A stretch of DNA of 20,831 nt. Source: CAYQUC01 sp964420605 (GTDB lineage Bacteria > Pseudomonadota > Gammaproteobacteria > UBA6429 > Thiohalophilaceae). Shown here one piece after another: positions 1 to 7,868 of the stretch. The position numbers and the translations under genes are program-made. Within the stretch, counting starts at the first letter, position 1. Each line of letters starts with the position of its first letter. The stretch spans positions 1-20,831 of the forward strand of contig CAYQUC010000057.1 of assembly GCA_964420605.1 (NCBI GenBank), in the 5' to 3' direction. A model generated the notes under the pieces. That model saw only the letters and a program-made list of their open reading frames with translations, was not told the origin of the DNA and did not search any database.

Positions 1-398
1 CCTTTTGACTCATCGAACAAATCAATGCCTTTGCCGATTTTTCGAACAATATGTTTAATACCATTATTCTGCTTAATCTCAAATTAAACACGCGCTACAG
101 GTGGTTTGGTGGTAGAAACATCAATTAATTGCAGATAAAAGTAATTGTTTATACTACTCAATCCTTTAGATAACTTATTACCTGCTTCAGATATTACTCA
201 GAGAAATCCCTATATTGGTATTGCTTGTAGTCTTTTATCGTTTAAGTATAGCTATAGTTCATATTATCCATAGCCCTTGTTTGTGCGAGTGCAATTCCCA
301 AACGGATACAAATACTCGAAGCTAAGCTGGTGGCCAAATTTAATCTACAAACAAAAAAACTCTAATCTTTTAAGGACTTCTAATCTTCCTTCTGAAGA
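1..398. other. Non-coding left edge, possibly a decayed coding remnant
   Basis: No intact gene is visible in this 398-base stretch. On the minus strand one frame is open from 197 to 87, stops at a TAA (84-86), then stays open to the window edge. It has further in-frame stops upstream, including a TGA at 198-200. The translated pieces read like protein (for example KQNNGIKHIVRKIGKG), which hints at a decayed gene, but open runs this short are expected by chance. I do not recognise a family. The right end holds the terminator-like hairpin of the adjacent MOSC gene. Confidence 0.4.
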
Positions 399-402
399 TT
401 AG
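380..402 (-). terminator. Hairpin at the end of the MOSC gene
   Basis: A perfect 9-bp inverted repeat (CTAATCTTC at 380-388, GAAGATTAG at 394-402) with a 5-nt loop overlaps the TAA stop of the leftward MOSC gene. A T-rich run on the minus strand comes only about 20 nt further on (near 352-358), so it is not a textbook intrinsic terminator. It may instead be a transcript-end stabiliser. Confidence 0.45.
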
Positions 403-1196
403 TTCAAGATTTCTACCGAATCGCCAACAGCTAAACTACCCTGACTATTCGCAATTAAGTTTTGTCCAAAATAAATTTTATTATCTTGCTTGCGAAAAGT
501 CAGTAATGTCGCCGTTGGTTCTGGGCCTTTTTCGCCAGTTGCAGTATCAATACTAGGAATTACACAGCGACTACACGGCTTCACAACGCGTAGTGTTAAG
601 TCCCCGATTCTAATTAACTTCCAAGTATCTTCATCAAACGCATCACAGCCAGTCACTACAATATTAGGTCTAAAACGCTTCATTGGCACAGCAACATCGA
701 GTTTATCATTGAGGTTATCGAGAGATGCTTGTGAGATGAGTAAAATAGGAAAACCATCACTAAAAGCAGTACGATCATTTGGCGCTGCAAAAGTCGGATC
801 AACTTGCCTTACTTCATCATCGTGGAAATACACCAAGCGACATTCAACAGCCAAAAATTGCGTTAACCAGTTTGCTGTCACATCATTACAATCAATTGCT
901 AAACATTGATCCTGCCATATAGTCACCGTAGCCGCTGGTTTCTGTATTGGTAGTTGCACAGTTAATGGTGGCATTTGTGGCGCTGTCAAAATAATACTAT
1001 TGCTTTGTAACTCTACCTTAATTAAACACATTCGGGGTTGTTGTCGTTGAGTAATAAATTGACCTTGTGCATCAACTACCATCCAACGTCGGTCATTATG
1101 TAGCCCAAAATTATCAACTTGAGATTTATTGACGACAATTTGAGCCATTGATTTAACAGGGTATATAGCAAGTTCACTAACGAATATAGATGACAT
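399..1196 (-). CDS. MOSC domain-containing protein (YcbX-like, no ferredoxin domain)
   Basis: A 265-residue protein with the two-part MOSC architecture. The N-terminal beta-barrel domain spans about residues 5-120 (IYPVKSM, then HNDRRWMVVD). The MOSC domain follows to the C-terminus, with the RFRPNIVV motif at 174-181 and KPCSRC at 207-211. In this family the conserved cysteine is thought to bind the molybdenum cofactor; Cys208 or Cys211 fills that role. E. coli YcbX detoxifies N-hydroxylated bases and carries an extra C-terminal 2Fe-2S ferredoxin domain. That domain is absent here, so a separate electron donor would be needed. The ATG start has only a distant GGGA upstream. It lies 28 nt downstream of the DUF1415 gene and is probably co-transcribed with it. 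Substrate is unknown. Confidence 0.88.
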   Translation of the reverse strand: MSSIFVSELAIYPVKSMAQIVVNKSQVDNFGLHNDRRWMVVDAQGQFITQRQQPRMCLIKVELQSNSIILTAPQMPPLTVQLPIQKPAATVTIWQDQCLAIDCNDVTANWLTQFLAVECRLVYFHDDEVRQVDPTFAAPNDRTAFSDGFPILLISQASLDNLNDKLDVAVPMKRFRPNIVVTGCDAFDEDTWKLIRIGDLTLRVVKPCSRCVIPSIDTATGEKGPEPTATLLTFRKQDNKIYFGQNLIANSQGSLAVGDSVEILN

Positions 1197-1224
1197 GAAT
1201 TAAATAAGTTCCCTTTTAATGTTA

Positions 1225-1782
1225 TTACACTTTGCTCTTTTTACACTCTTCCAATAATTTTTGAAATAACGCAGCACCCAATTCACGTGATTTTTCAATA
1301 TTTCGTAATGGAATTTTGTCAGGGTCAGGGTAATTGTCTAATGCTTTAGACATGCTTGACTCACGTATAATATGTAGCATTGGGTAAGGTGATCGATTGG
1401 TGTAATTTGACGCATCATCTCGCTCGGTATCGGTAAAATAATAGTCGGGATGAAAGCTCGCTACTTGATAGATACCTTCGTACTGCTCTAACTGAATTAA
1501 ATCATTTGCGAGTGCAACTAAATCAAGAAAGGTAAAAAAATCATCAAAATTATTTGGTAAGATTAACAGCGTCGTTTCTATTTCTGGATCGCCATCTAAA
1601 CGTTGGCATTCTAAGATAAGGGATTCAAGGGCTTTTTCAGGAGTTACATTAGACTCAACTTTGTAATGAATACGGTCACGCTCAAGTTCGCGCTTAGCAA
1701 AAGGACAAAAGTTGAATTCAATTATTACCGACTTGATCCAACTTTGCGTTTGAGTAATTATTTCGTCAGTCGAGAACGTCAT
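1225..1782 (-). CDS. DUF1415 family protein
   Basis: A soluble protein of 185 residues from the chosen ATG. It resembles DUF1415, a conserved proteobacterial family of unknown function: an N-terminal tryptophan and a NFCPFAK motif early in the chain, a central acidic stretch, and the FHPDYYF and RSPYPMLHIIRE motifs later. The frame also has a TTG seven codons upstream (1803), but neither position has a good Shine-Dalgarno sequence, so I prefer the ATG. It sits between a glutaredoxin-like gene and the MOSC gene on the same strand, probably in one transcript with the latter. No catalytic role can be assigned. Confidence 0.85.
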   Translation of the reverse strand: MTFSTDEIITQTQSWIKSVIIEFNFCPFAKRELERDRIHYKVESNVTPEKALESLILECQRLDGDPEIETTLLILPNNFDDFFTFLDLVALANDLIQLEQYEGIYQVASFHPDYYFTDTERDDASNYTNRSPYPMLHIIRESSMSKALDNYPDPDKIPLRNIEKSRELGAALFQKLLEECKKSKV

Positions 1783-1848
1783 ATTGAGGAGACGATGAGT
1801 CAAATAAATTATTTAGAAAGAAAATTTAAGTAATTGGATTACCAAATA

Positions 1849-2244
1849 TTAATGAACAGAATAATCCGTGTCCACAGTATCATCATAGCGATCGTTTAGA
1901 TAACTGATAATTTCATCAGATTCATACATCCACGTTATTTTATCGTTTTCTTCAATACGCAAGCATGGGACTTTTATTGCACCACCACCAGTAAGTAACG
2001 CTTCTCGATTATGTTGGTTCGATTGTGCATCGACATAAGAAACCGGAACATTTAAGCGGTGAATTGCACGACGTGTTTTAACACAAAATGGACAAGCATA
2101 AAATTGATAAAGCGATAATCCTTCTGCGGAAGCATTAATTTCTTGTTGAATTTTAACAGGGCGTTCTATTTGTGTAGGTCGCGTTAAATAATTAACCAAT
2201 ACGATTACTCGACCTAACCCTTCACGAACAGCTTTAACAATCAT
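1849..2244 (-). CDS. Glutaredoxin / GST N-terminal domain protein with N-terminal membrane-like segment
   Basis: A 131-residue thioredoxin-fold protein. Residues about 1-25 form an apolar segment (GRVIVLVNYL) that probably anchors or docks it at the membrane. The redox domain follows, with the CPFC active-site motif at 51-54, the cis-proline motif VPCL at 92-95, and the glutathione-binding ESD at 108-110. This layout matches small proteobacterial glutaredoxins that carry an N-terminal hydrophobic helix. The frame extends upstream to a TTG at 2280, giving 143 residues. I chose the ATG at 2244 because homologues, as I recall them, begin with this hydrophobic stretch and because AGGTAGAG precedes it. 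Likely role: glutathione-dependent disulfide reduction. The substrate is unknown. Confidence 0.82.
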   Translation of the reverse strand: MIVKAVREGLGRVIVLVNYLTRPTQIERPVKIQQEINASAEGLSLYQFYACPFCVKTRRAIHRLNVPVSYVDAQSNQHNREALLTGGGAIKVPCLRIEENDKITWMYESDEIISYLNDRYDDTVDTDYSVH

Positions 2245-2280
2245 ATCTCTACCTACAGTACTAGTTAATATTTTAGCCAA

Positions 2281-2436
2281 ATGCTAACTTACTATAATAC
2301 ACAATTGCGTTATTCATGGATAGATGAAAATGCGGGTTTAGCCATTAATTGCGTTAACAGTCCTGAAAATGCCGTTATTTTGTCATTTAAAAGCAGTTTA
2401 ATCGTTTTAACTTTAGACAAAATGACGACACTATAA
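2281..2436 (+). CDS. Possible small ORF, 51 residues
   Basis: An ATG-to-TAA frame of 51 codons on the plus strand, in the gap between two leftward genes. The product (starting MLTYYNTQLRYSWIDE) has mixed composition, with no signal peptide or motif that I recognise. There is no Shine-Dalgarno sequence, because the upstream bases are the antisense of the glutaredoxin gene start. The second half overlaps an imperfect inverted repeat (TTTTGTCATTT versus GACAAAATGAC), which argues for a non-coding or regulatory role instead. Weakly supported. Confidence 0.15.
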   Translation: MLTYYNTQLRYSWIDENAGLAINCVNSPENAVILSFKSSLIVLTLDKMTTL

Positions 2437-2505
2437 GTACAAACGGTTAAATAATATTGCATAGTTTTAGTCATTATACGCTAAATTCATTACTATAATT
2501 CCGGA

Positions 2506-3165
2506 TTACAGTTCCGGGAATAATGTTAAATCTGCACCGATTTGCCAGACTGGATATTTGTACATCGTTCTGATGAACAAATCTGAGCTAAGAATAACCT
2601 CAAGCCATTGCACTAAGTTGTGATACTCTGAATATCGAAACCAGTCAATATGCACATTGGCAAACTGCCGGATAAAAGGCGCTATCGCAATATCAACATA
2701 GGTTAAATTATCTGTTATTAAATAATGCGTTGTGCCCAGTAATAAATTTAATTCATTTAAAAAAACTTCACCCTGTTGCCGGTAAAAAATTTCAGATTGT
2801 TCTGGAAAACGTACCGCATATTTATAGTGATCCAGATGTTGTTTAAATTCAGAGTCATTGGTAGTAATTAATGATTGCGCTAATGTAAATTGTTCAGCAT
2901 TTAATGACGACCAATTATCACGATCTTGAATTGACATTGCCCATTGAATTATATCGAGACTTTCATCTAACATTGCACCATCATTTGTTATTAACACCGG
3001 TACAGTTTCTTTTGGAGAAATCAACATTAATTCTTTTGGTTTATTTTTTAAATCAACTTCACGCAGTTCGACCTTGATACCACAGTAAACCAAAGCCATC
3101 CGTGCTCGCATGGCATAAGGACAGCGTCGAAAAGAATATAAAATGGGTAAGTTAGTTTTTGCCAT
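2506..3165 (-). CDS. Glutathione S-transferase-like protein
   Basis: A 219-residue cytoplasmic protein with a thioredoxin-fold GST N-terminal domain (about 1-80) and an all-helical C-terminal domain. The family signature SFRRCPYAMRAR is at residues 11-22, placing the candidate catalytic cysteine at Cys15. The ETVPVL cis-proline motif follows, then a DESLDI motif for glutathione binding. The C-terminal YVDIAIAPFIRQFA matches the GST helical core. The frame opens with a TTG at 3198, but that start would overlap the upstream GNAT gene. The ATG at 3165 leaves an 11-nt gap and puts the domain start in the right place. Probably co-transcribed with the GNAT gene. Substrate unknown. Confidence 0.88.
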   Translation of the reverse strand: MAKTNLPILYSFRRCPYAMRARMALVYCGIKVELREVDLKNKPKELMLISPKETVPVLITNDGAMLDESLDIIQWAMSIQDRDNWSSLNAEQFTLAQSLITTNDSEFKQHLDHYKYAVRFPEQSEIFYRQQGEVFLNELNLLLGTTHYLITDNLTYVDIAIAPFIRQFANVHIDWFRYSEYHNLVQWLEVILSSDLFIRTMYKYPVWQIGADLTLFPEL

Positions 3166-3176
3166 AAATAAAAAAG

Positions 3177-3659
3177 CTACTGCAGCGGTTTTTCCCAAAA
3201 CATAGCCGAACCAATTTCAGGTGTTAACTCATAACTCTTGAAGCCAAAATTTTGATAGGCTTTTTTAGCAATAATATTACCCTGCAATACTTCAAGGGTT
3301 AATTTACAACAGTTGTTTTGCCTTGCTAATTGTTCGGCTGACTGTAGCAGCTTATTTGCTACACCTTGGCCGCGATAATTATTAGTTACATACACATCGT
3401 GAATATTCAGTAAGGGCCGACACCGAAATGTTGAAAATCCAAGCATACAGGTTATCAAGCCAATCGCCTGATTATTTTCATAAGCAAGAAATACCGTTAT
3501 GAACTCACGATGTGCAATTTCGGTCGCGAGATTATCACGCACAGTAGAATCCAGCTCCACTTCGCCCCCCATCACATCAAGAGCATAGCTATTAAGTAAC
3601 CTAACATAATCATCGCCATGCTTTTTACTGTGTAAGTCTGCTTGTAAAATTTCGACCAT
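3177..3659 (-). CDS. GNAT family N-acetyltransferase
   Basis: A 160-residue protein with a complete GNAT fold. A beta strand NIHDVYVTNNYRGQGVANKL leads into the acetyl-CoA pyrophosphate-binding loop RGQGVA at residues 96-101. The late YQNFGFKSYEL motif is typical of the final helix and strand. The ATG start has AGGGTGA about 6 nt upstream. It is the first gene of the leftward set and faces away from rnfA across a 171-bp shared intergenic region. The acceptor (small molecule or protein) cannot be told from sequence. Confidence 0.88.
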   Translation of the reverse strand: MVEILQADLHSKKHGDDYVRLLNSYALDVMGGEVELDSTVRDNLATEIAHREFITVFLAYENNQAIGLITCMLGFSTFRCRPLLNIHDVYVTNNYRGQGVANKLLQSAEQLARQNNCCKLTLEVLQGNIIAKKAYQNFGFKSYELTPEIGSAMFWEKPLQ

Positions 3660-3732
3660 AAAATCACCCTATTTGTAACAGGCGATTTTACCAGTAATTT
3701 GTCCACATGACCCCAAATTTCATACGTCCATT

Positions 3733-3765
3733 GGATTATAGGACATTAATCCGAGGCATTAATCC
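3733..3765. promoter_or_regulatory. Repeated ATTAATCC half-sites upstream of rnfA
   Basis: Between the divergent GNAT and rnfA genes lie GGATTAT (3733-3739) and two copies of ATTAATCC (3745-3752 and 3758-3765), 13 bp apart. The first element is inverted relative to the other two. The arrangement resembles a multi-site operator, but no known regulator box is recognised. Confidence 0.3.
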
Positions 3766-3819
3766 ATGACTATTCTATATAAAGTACTCATGCTAAACTT
3801 ATAACTCCTAAATAAATGA

Positions 3820-3825
3820 TATAAT
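3820..3825 (+). promoter_or_regulatory. Candidate rnfA -10 box (TATAAT)
   Basis: A consensus TATAAT ends five bases before the rnfA ATG. No good -35 hexamer lies at the normal distance and there is no Shine-Dalgarno sequence. If used, transcription would begin at or next to the start codon, giving a leaderless message. The site could also be chance in AT-rich DNA. Confidence 0.3.
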
Positions 3826-3830
3826 ACAGT

Positions 3831-4412
3831 ATGTCTGAATACGTACTCATCCTAGTAAGCACCATTTTGGTTAATAACTTTGTATTGGTAAAGTTTCTTG
3901 GCCTGTGCCCATTTATGGGCGTATCACGCAAACTTGATACCGCTATTGGAATGTCAATGGCAACAACCTTTGTCTTAACACTATCGTCGGTCTGTAGTTA
4001 TCTGGTTAATGCCTATTTACTCGAACCATTTGGTTTAGGATATTTACGAACAATCACCTTTATTTTGGTTATTGCCGTTGTAGTGCAATTCACTGAAATG
4101 AGTGTTCGAAAAACCAGCCCATTACTGTATCAAGTACTTGGAATATTTTTACCGTTAATCACAACGAACTGTGCTGTGCTTGGTGTAGCTTTACTGAACG
4201 TCAACGAAGGCAATGGTTTTATCGAGTCGTTTTTATATGGCTTTGGCGCTTCAATTGGTTTTTCACTCGTGCTTATTTTATTTTCGGCTATGCGTGAACG
4301 AATAAATGTTGCTGATGTACCCGCAGCTTTTCAAGGAACATCCATCGCATTAGTAACCGCGGGTCTAATGGCCATGGCTTTCATGGGCTTTTCAGGTTTG
4401 ATAAAAATTTAA
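3831..4412 (+). CDS. rnfA: Rnf/Rsx electron transport complex subunit A
   Basis: A 193-residue integral membrane protein with about six hydrophobic helices. It is close to E. coli RsxA/RnfA along its whole length, including NNFVLVKFLGLCPFMGVS near residue 15, the ERK-like FTEMSVRKTSPLLYQ, and the GIFLPLITTNCAVLGVAL segment. In the Rnf complex RnfA and RnfE are paralogous inner-membrane subunits that together bind a 2Fe-2S cluster through their conserved LCP and TNC cysteines. Those cysteines are present here. First gene of the operon; rnfB follows after 2 nt. The start agrees with the E. coli protein. The ATG lacks a Shine-Dalgarno sequence and follows a TATAAT box. Confidence 0.97.
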   Translation: MSEYVLILVSTILVNNFVLVKFLGLCPFMGVSRKLDTAIGMSMATTFVLTLSSVCSYLVNAYLLEPFGLGYLRTITFILVIAVVVQFTEMSVRKTSPLLYQVLGIFLPLITTNCAVLGVALLNVNEGNGFIESFLYGFGASIGFSLVLILFSAMRERINVADVPAAFQGTSIALVTAGLMAMAFMGFSGLIKI

Positions 4413-4414
4413 TT

Positions 4415-5053
4415 ATGCTTAACGCTATAATTATCGTGACATTACTAGCCCTCATCTTCGGATTGATTCTCGGCTTTGCCGCAATTTTTTTTAAAGTTGA
4501 AGAAAATCCTGTCGTTGATCAAATTAATAGCTTATTACCGCAAACTCAGTGCGGGCAATGTACCTATGCAGGCTGTCGACCCTACGCACAAGCCATCGCC
4601 GATGGTGAAGCGGACATAAATCAATGCCCTCCTGGTGGCGAGCAGGTCATTCTTGCTTTAGCTGATTTACTCGATAGAGAACCAACGCCGTTAAACGAAG
4701 AACATGGCAACCATATTGAAGAAACACTCGTTGCCATTATTGATGAGCAAGTTTGTATTGGCTGTACTTTGTGTATTCAAGCCTGTCCAGTAGATTGCAT
4801 TTTAGGTGCCGCAAAACAAATGCATACTGTAATCGCGGATGAATGTACTGGATGTGAATTATGCATTCCACCCTGTCCGGTAGACTGTATCGACATGATC
4901 CCGATTAATGAAGAAATTAAAGATTGGAAATGGCCATTTCCGCCAACACCCTTAGAGTTTGATCCCCGTGTTTCGATACTTTCCAAACTGAAGATTCCTG
5001 AAACTCCAGTTGATGCTGACAATTCACCAAATTCAGGAGAGCAAAAATCATGA
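4415..5053 (+). CDS. rnfB: Rnf electron transport complex subunit B (ferredoxin-like)
   Basis: A 212-residue iron-sulfur subunit. One N-terminal transmembrane helix (about 3-26) anchors it. A cytoplasmic 4Fe-4S domain follows with Cys46, Cys49, Cys54 and Cys71 (QCGQCTYAGC, then QCPPGG). Two bacterial ferredoxin-type clusters come next, with cysteines 114/117/120/124/128 and 144/147/150/154/158. RnfB passes electrons between soluble ferredoxin or NADH-side carriers and the membrane subunits. The C-terminal tail after about residue 170 is proline-rich and unconserved. The last four bases overlap the rnfC start (ATGA), which suggests translational coupling. Confidence 0.97.
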   Translation: MLNAIIIVTLLALIFGLILGFAAIFFKVEENPVVDQINSLLPQTQCGQCTYAGCRPYAQAIADGEADINQCPPGGEQVILALADLLDREPTPLNEEHGNHIEETLVAIIDEQVCIGCTLCIQACPVDCILGAAKQMHTVIADECTGCELCIPPCPVDCIDMIPINEEIKDWKWPFPPTPLEFDPRVSILSKLKIPETPVDADNSPNSGEQKS

Positions 5054-6777
5054 TGTATTTTAGTAAGCTCGGGCATTTTCATGGTGGTTTAAAGCTAGAA
5101 CAACATAAAGAAGAATCACTAGCTAGCCCAGTCGAAATGGCAAAGCTGCCAAAAAAATTATACATCCCAGTACAACAACATATTGGCGCGGCTGCCGAGC
5201 CCATTGTTAACGTTGGTGATAAAGTTCGTAAAGCACAAGTTATTGCCAAAGCAACAGACTATTTAAGCGCCGCAATCCATGCTCCTAGCTCTGGCACCGT
5301 TATTGCGGTTGAAGAACACCCAGTTGCACATCCCTCGGGTAAAACCGCGCTTTGTATTGTAATAGAAACAGATGGCAAAGAAAATTGGCGCTGGCGTAAA
5401 GACCCGTCACCCGACTTTTTAAATATTGACCCGAGTGCATTACGCAATATTATTCGAGAAGCCGGAATCGTCGGAATGGGCGGCGCAGGCTTCCCAAGTT
5501 ATATTAAAATGAATCCAGGATATAATAATACTGTATCTACTTTGATATTAAACGGTGCTGAATGTGAACCCTATATCACCTGTGATGCTAAAATCATGCA
5601 AGACCATCCACGGGATATTATCAATGGCTTATTGATTATGCGTCATGCCTTACAAGCTGAAAACTGCATTATTGGTTTAGAAGATAATAAACTAGAAGCA
5701 TTTAAGGCCTTGGTTGATGCACTACATGAAGATGAATTAAAATTCATCCGCATTCAACGTATTCCGACTATTTACCCAGCCGGTGGTGAAAAACAATTAA
5801 TTAAAGTATTAACAAAAAAAGAAGTGCCAAGTGGTGGACTGCCTATCGATATTAATGTCAGCTGTCACAACGTCGCCACAGCATTAGCTATATATAGAGC
5901 AGTCGCAATCCAAGAACCATTAATTTCGCGTTATGTTACCGTTACCGGCGATGGTATAAAGCAAGCAAGAAATCTTGAAGTATTAATTGGTACGCCAATT
6001 TCTGAAATTTTGCAGCAGTGTAGTATAGACTACGACGATATCGATGAAATTATTATCGGTGGCCCAATGATGGGATTTAACTTACAAAATGAAAAGTCTC
6101 CCATCATTAAAACAACCAATTGTATACTAACGCTAAAAAATAAAGTAAAAACATCAGCAACGATAATGCCATGTATTCGATGTGGCGAATGCGCTCGTGT
6201 CTGCCCAGCACAACTTTTACCGCAACAAATATATTGGTATGCCAAAGCAAAAGATTTTGATGGCACGCAAAAATACAATTTGTTTGATTGCATTGAATGC
6301 GGTTGTTGTGCCTATGTCTGCCCCAGTAATATTCCACTGGTACAGTACTACCGTTATGCAAAAACTGAAATTTATGCACAAGAACGTGACTCATTAAAAT
6401 CCAATGTTGCTCGTGAACGACATGAATTTAGAGAGTTTCGCTTAGAACGAGAAAAAACAGAAAAAGCAGAAAAGCTCAAAAAGAAAAAACAGTTACTACA
6501 AAATAAGAAACTAAAAGAACAATCAAATGAAAAAACTGCTTCAGTATCAACAAAAAAAGAATCGGTTAAAAATGACTTGGTAGCCCAAGCCATGGCCCGA
6601 ATTCAACAAAAAAATGATACCCAAAAAGTGGTTAAAAAAAATGTATCAGACCTAACAATTGAACAGCAACATGCAATTAAAGAAATTGATAAACGTCGGA
6701 AACAACAGCGCGAAGAAAAAATTCAACAAGCGCATGAAAATGACAACAATTCTCAACGTGAAACGTTAAAGAAATAA
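5050..6777 (+). CDS. rnfC: Rnf electron transport complex subunit C
   Basis: A 575-residue peripheral subunit, the NADH-side entry point of the complex. Its order is: an N-terminal HFHGGLKLE motif with a barrel-sandwich region (IPVQQHIGAAAEPIVNVGDK), a flavin/NADH-binding Rossmann-type domain with GMGGAGFPSYIK and NGAECEPYITCD, then two 4Fe-4S clusters with cysteines 375/378/381/385 and 414/417/420/424 (CIRCGECARVCP, CIECGCCAYVCP). From about residue 440 onward it is a highly charged Lys/Glu/Gln-rich tail, predicted coiled coil. E. coli RnfC is longer (740 residues) with an Ala-rich repetitive tail, so this tail differs in length and composition. The start overlaps rnfB by 4 bp. Confidence 0.96.
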   Translation: MMYFSKLGHFHGGLKLEQHKEESLASPVEMAKLPKKLYIPVQQHIGAAAEPIVNVGDKVRKAQVIAKATDYLSAAIHAPSSGTVIAVEEHPVAHPSGKTALCIVIETDGKENWRWRKDPSPDFLNIDPSALRNIIREAGIVGMGGAGFPSYIKMNPGYNNTVSTLILNGAECEPYITCDAKIMQDHPRDIINGLLIMRHALQAENCIIGLEDNKLEAFKALVDALHEDELKFIRIQRIPTIYPAGGEKQLIKVLTKKEVPSGGLPIDINVSCHNVATALAIYRAVAIQEPLISRYVTVTGDGIKQARNLEVLIGTPISEILQQCSIDYDDIDEIIIGGPMMGFNLQNEKSPIIKTTNCILTLKNKVKTSATIMPCIRCGECARVCPAQLLPQQIYWYAKAKDFDGTQKYNLFDCIECGCCAYVCPSNIPLVQYYRYAKTEIYAQERDSLKSNVARERHEFREFRLEREKTEKAEKLKKKKQLLQNKKLKEQSNEKTASVSTKKESVKNDLVAQAMARIQQKNDTQKVVKKNVSDLTIEQQHAIKEIDKRRKQQREEKIQQAHENDNNSQRETLKK

Positions 6778-6788
6778 CGGCGATTAAA

Positions 6789-7868
6789 ATGAATTTATTA
6801 CCCTTTCGAAGTTCTCCCCATATCCAGCAACCATTAAGCGTTAGCTCGATAATGCTCAATGTAATCTATGCACTAATTCCTGGTAGTATTGCGTTTATTT
6901 ATTATTTTGGCGGCGGCGTGATCATCAATCTAGTCATCGCGGTAATTTCTGCGGTATTATTTGAAGCTTTAATACTTAAAATTCGTCAACGTCCAATTAA
7001 ACCATTTATTCTCGATGGCAGTGCTGTTGTAACTGCAATTCTAATTGCATTAGCAATTCCACCTTTCGTACCATGGTGGATTCCGGTAGTGGGTAGTGGT
7101 TTTGCGATTATAATAGCAAAACACCTGTACGGTGGCCTTGGTTATAACCCATTTAACCCTGCCATGGTAGGTTATGCTGTACTGTTAATTGCATTTCCGT
7201 TACACATGACATCGTGGACACCGGCACACTCTGAGCAAGTCATTGCTGCTGCACATAATTTATATCAGCTCAGTTTTATTGAACATTTAAGTTACAGTTT
7301 GCTCGGTTCACTTCCTGAGAATATTAAATTCGACAGTATTACCATGGCCACACCACTAGACACCATAAAAACCCAATTAGGACTTAATAATACTGTAGGC
7401 GAAATACAGCAAGCTAAAAACTATCTATTTGGTAGTGTCGGCGGCATGAATTGGGAATGGATCAACCTAATGTATTTACTCGGTGGATTATGGTTATTAT
7501 ATAAAAGAATCATTAGTTGGCATATACCTGTTGGGCTATTTGCTGGATTATTCTTCATGTCATTATTTGCGAGCATGACGGATCCCGATTCGTTTGTATC
7601 ACCCTTGTACCATTTGTTTTCAGGTGCAACAATGTTATGTGCTTTTTTCATCGCAACCGATCCTATAACAGCAGCAACAACCCCTAAAGGGCGTTTATAT
7701 TACGCGACTGGAATCGGTATATTTATCTATATAATTAGAACCTGGGGTGGTTACCCCGATGGTGTGGCATTTGCAGTATTATTAATGAATATGGCTGTTC
7801 CAACAATTGACTATTACACTAAACCACGTGTGTTTGGTCACCAAAACAAGAATAAGCAGGACGGTTAA
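6789..7868 (+). CDS. rnfD: Rnf electron transport complex subunit D
   Basis: A 359-residue membrane protein with about nine or ten hydrophobic helices, homologous to NqrB. It carries the conserved RPIKPFILDGSAVVTAIL and LGYNPFNPAMVGYA motifs and a late ATDPITAATTPKGRL motif. In Vibrio cholerae RnfD, FMN is attached covalently to a threonine near residue 187. The corresponding residue here is probably Thr188 in TMATPLD. The function is electron transfer coupled to ion translocation. It begins 11 nt after rnfC and ends directly against the rnfG ATG (TAA-ATG), so translation is probably coupled. Confidence 0.96.
   Translation: MNLLPFRSSPHIQQPLSVSSIMLNVIYALIPGSIAFIYYFGGGVIINLVIAVISAVLFEALILKIRQRPIKPFILDGSAVVTAILIALAIPPFVPWWIPVVGSGFAIIIAKHLYGGLGYNPFNPAMVGYAVLLIAFPLHMTSWTPAHSEQVIAAAHNLYQLSFIEHLSYSLLGSLPENIKFDSITMATPLDTIKTQLGLNNTVGEIQQAKNYLFGSVGGMNWEWINLMYLLGGLWLLYKRIISWHIPVGLFAGLFFMSLFASMTDPDSFVSPLYHLFSGATMLCAFFIATDPITAATTPKGRLYYATGIGIFIYIIRTWGGYPDGVAFAVLLMNMAVPTIDYYTKPRVFGHQNKNKQDG

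Noticed and set aside
1..200. Fragment of a transposase or other decayed gene on the minus strand
   Set aside because: The frame has several stops, the longest open run is about 37 codons, and no family could be recognised, so it is only described as non-coding.
490..909. A 139-codon plus-strand frame across the MOSC gene
   Set aside because: It is the opposite strand of a clearly conserved MOSC protein and the product has no recognisable features.
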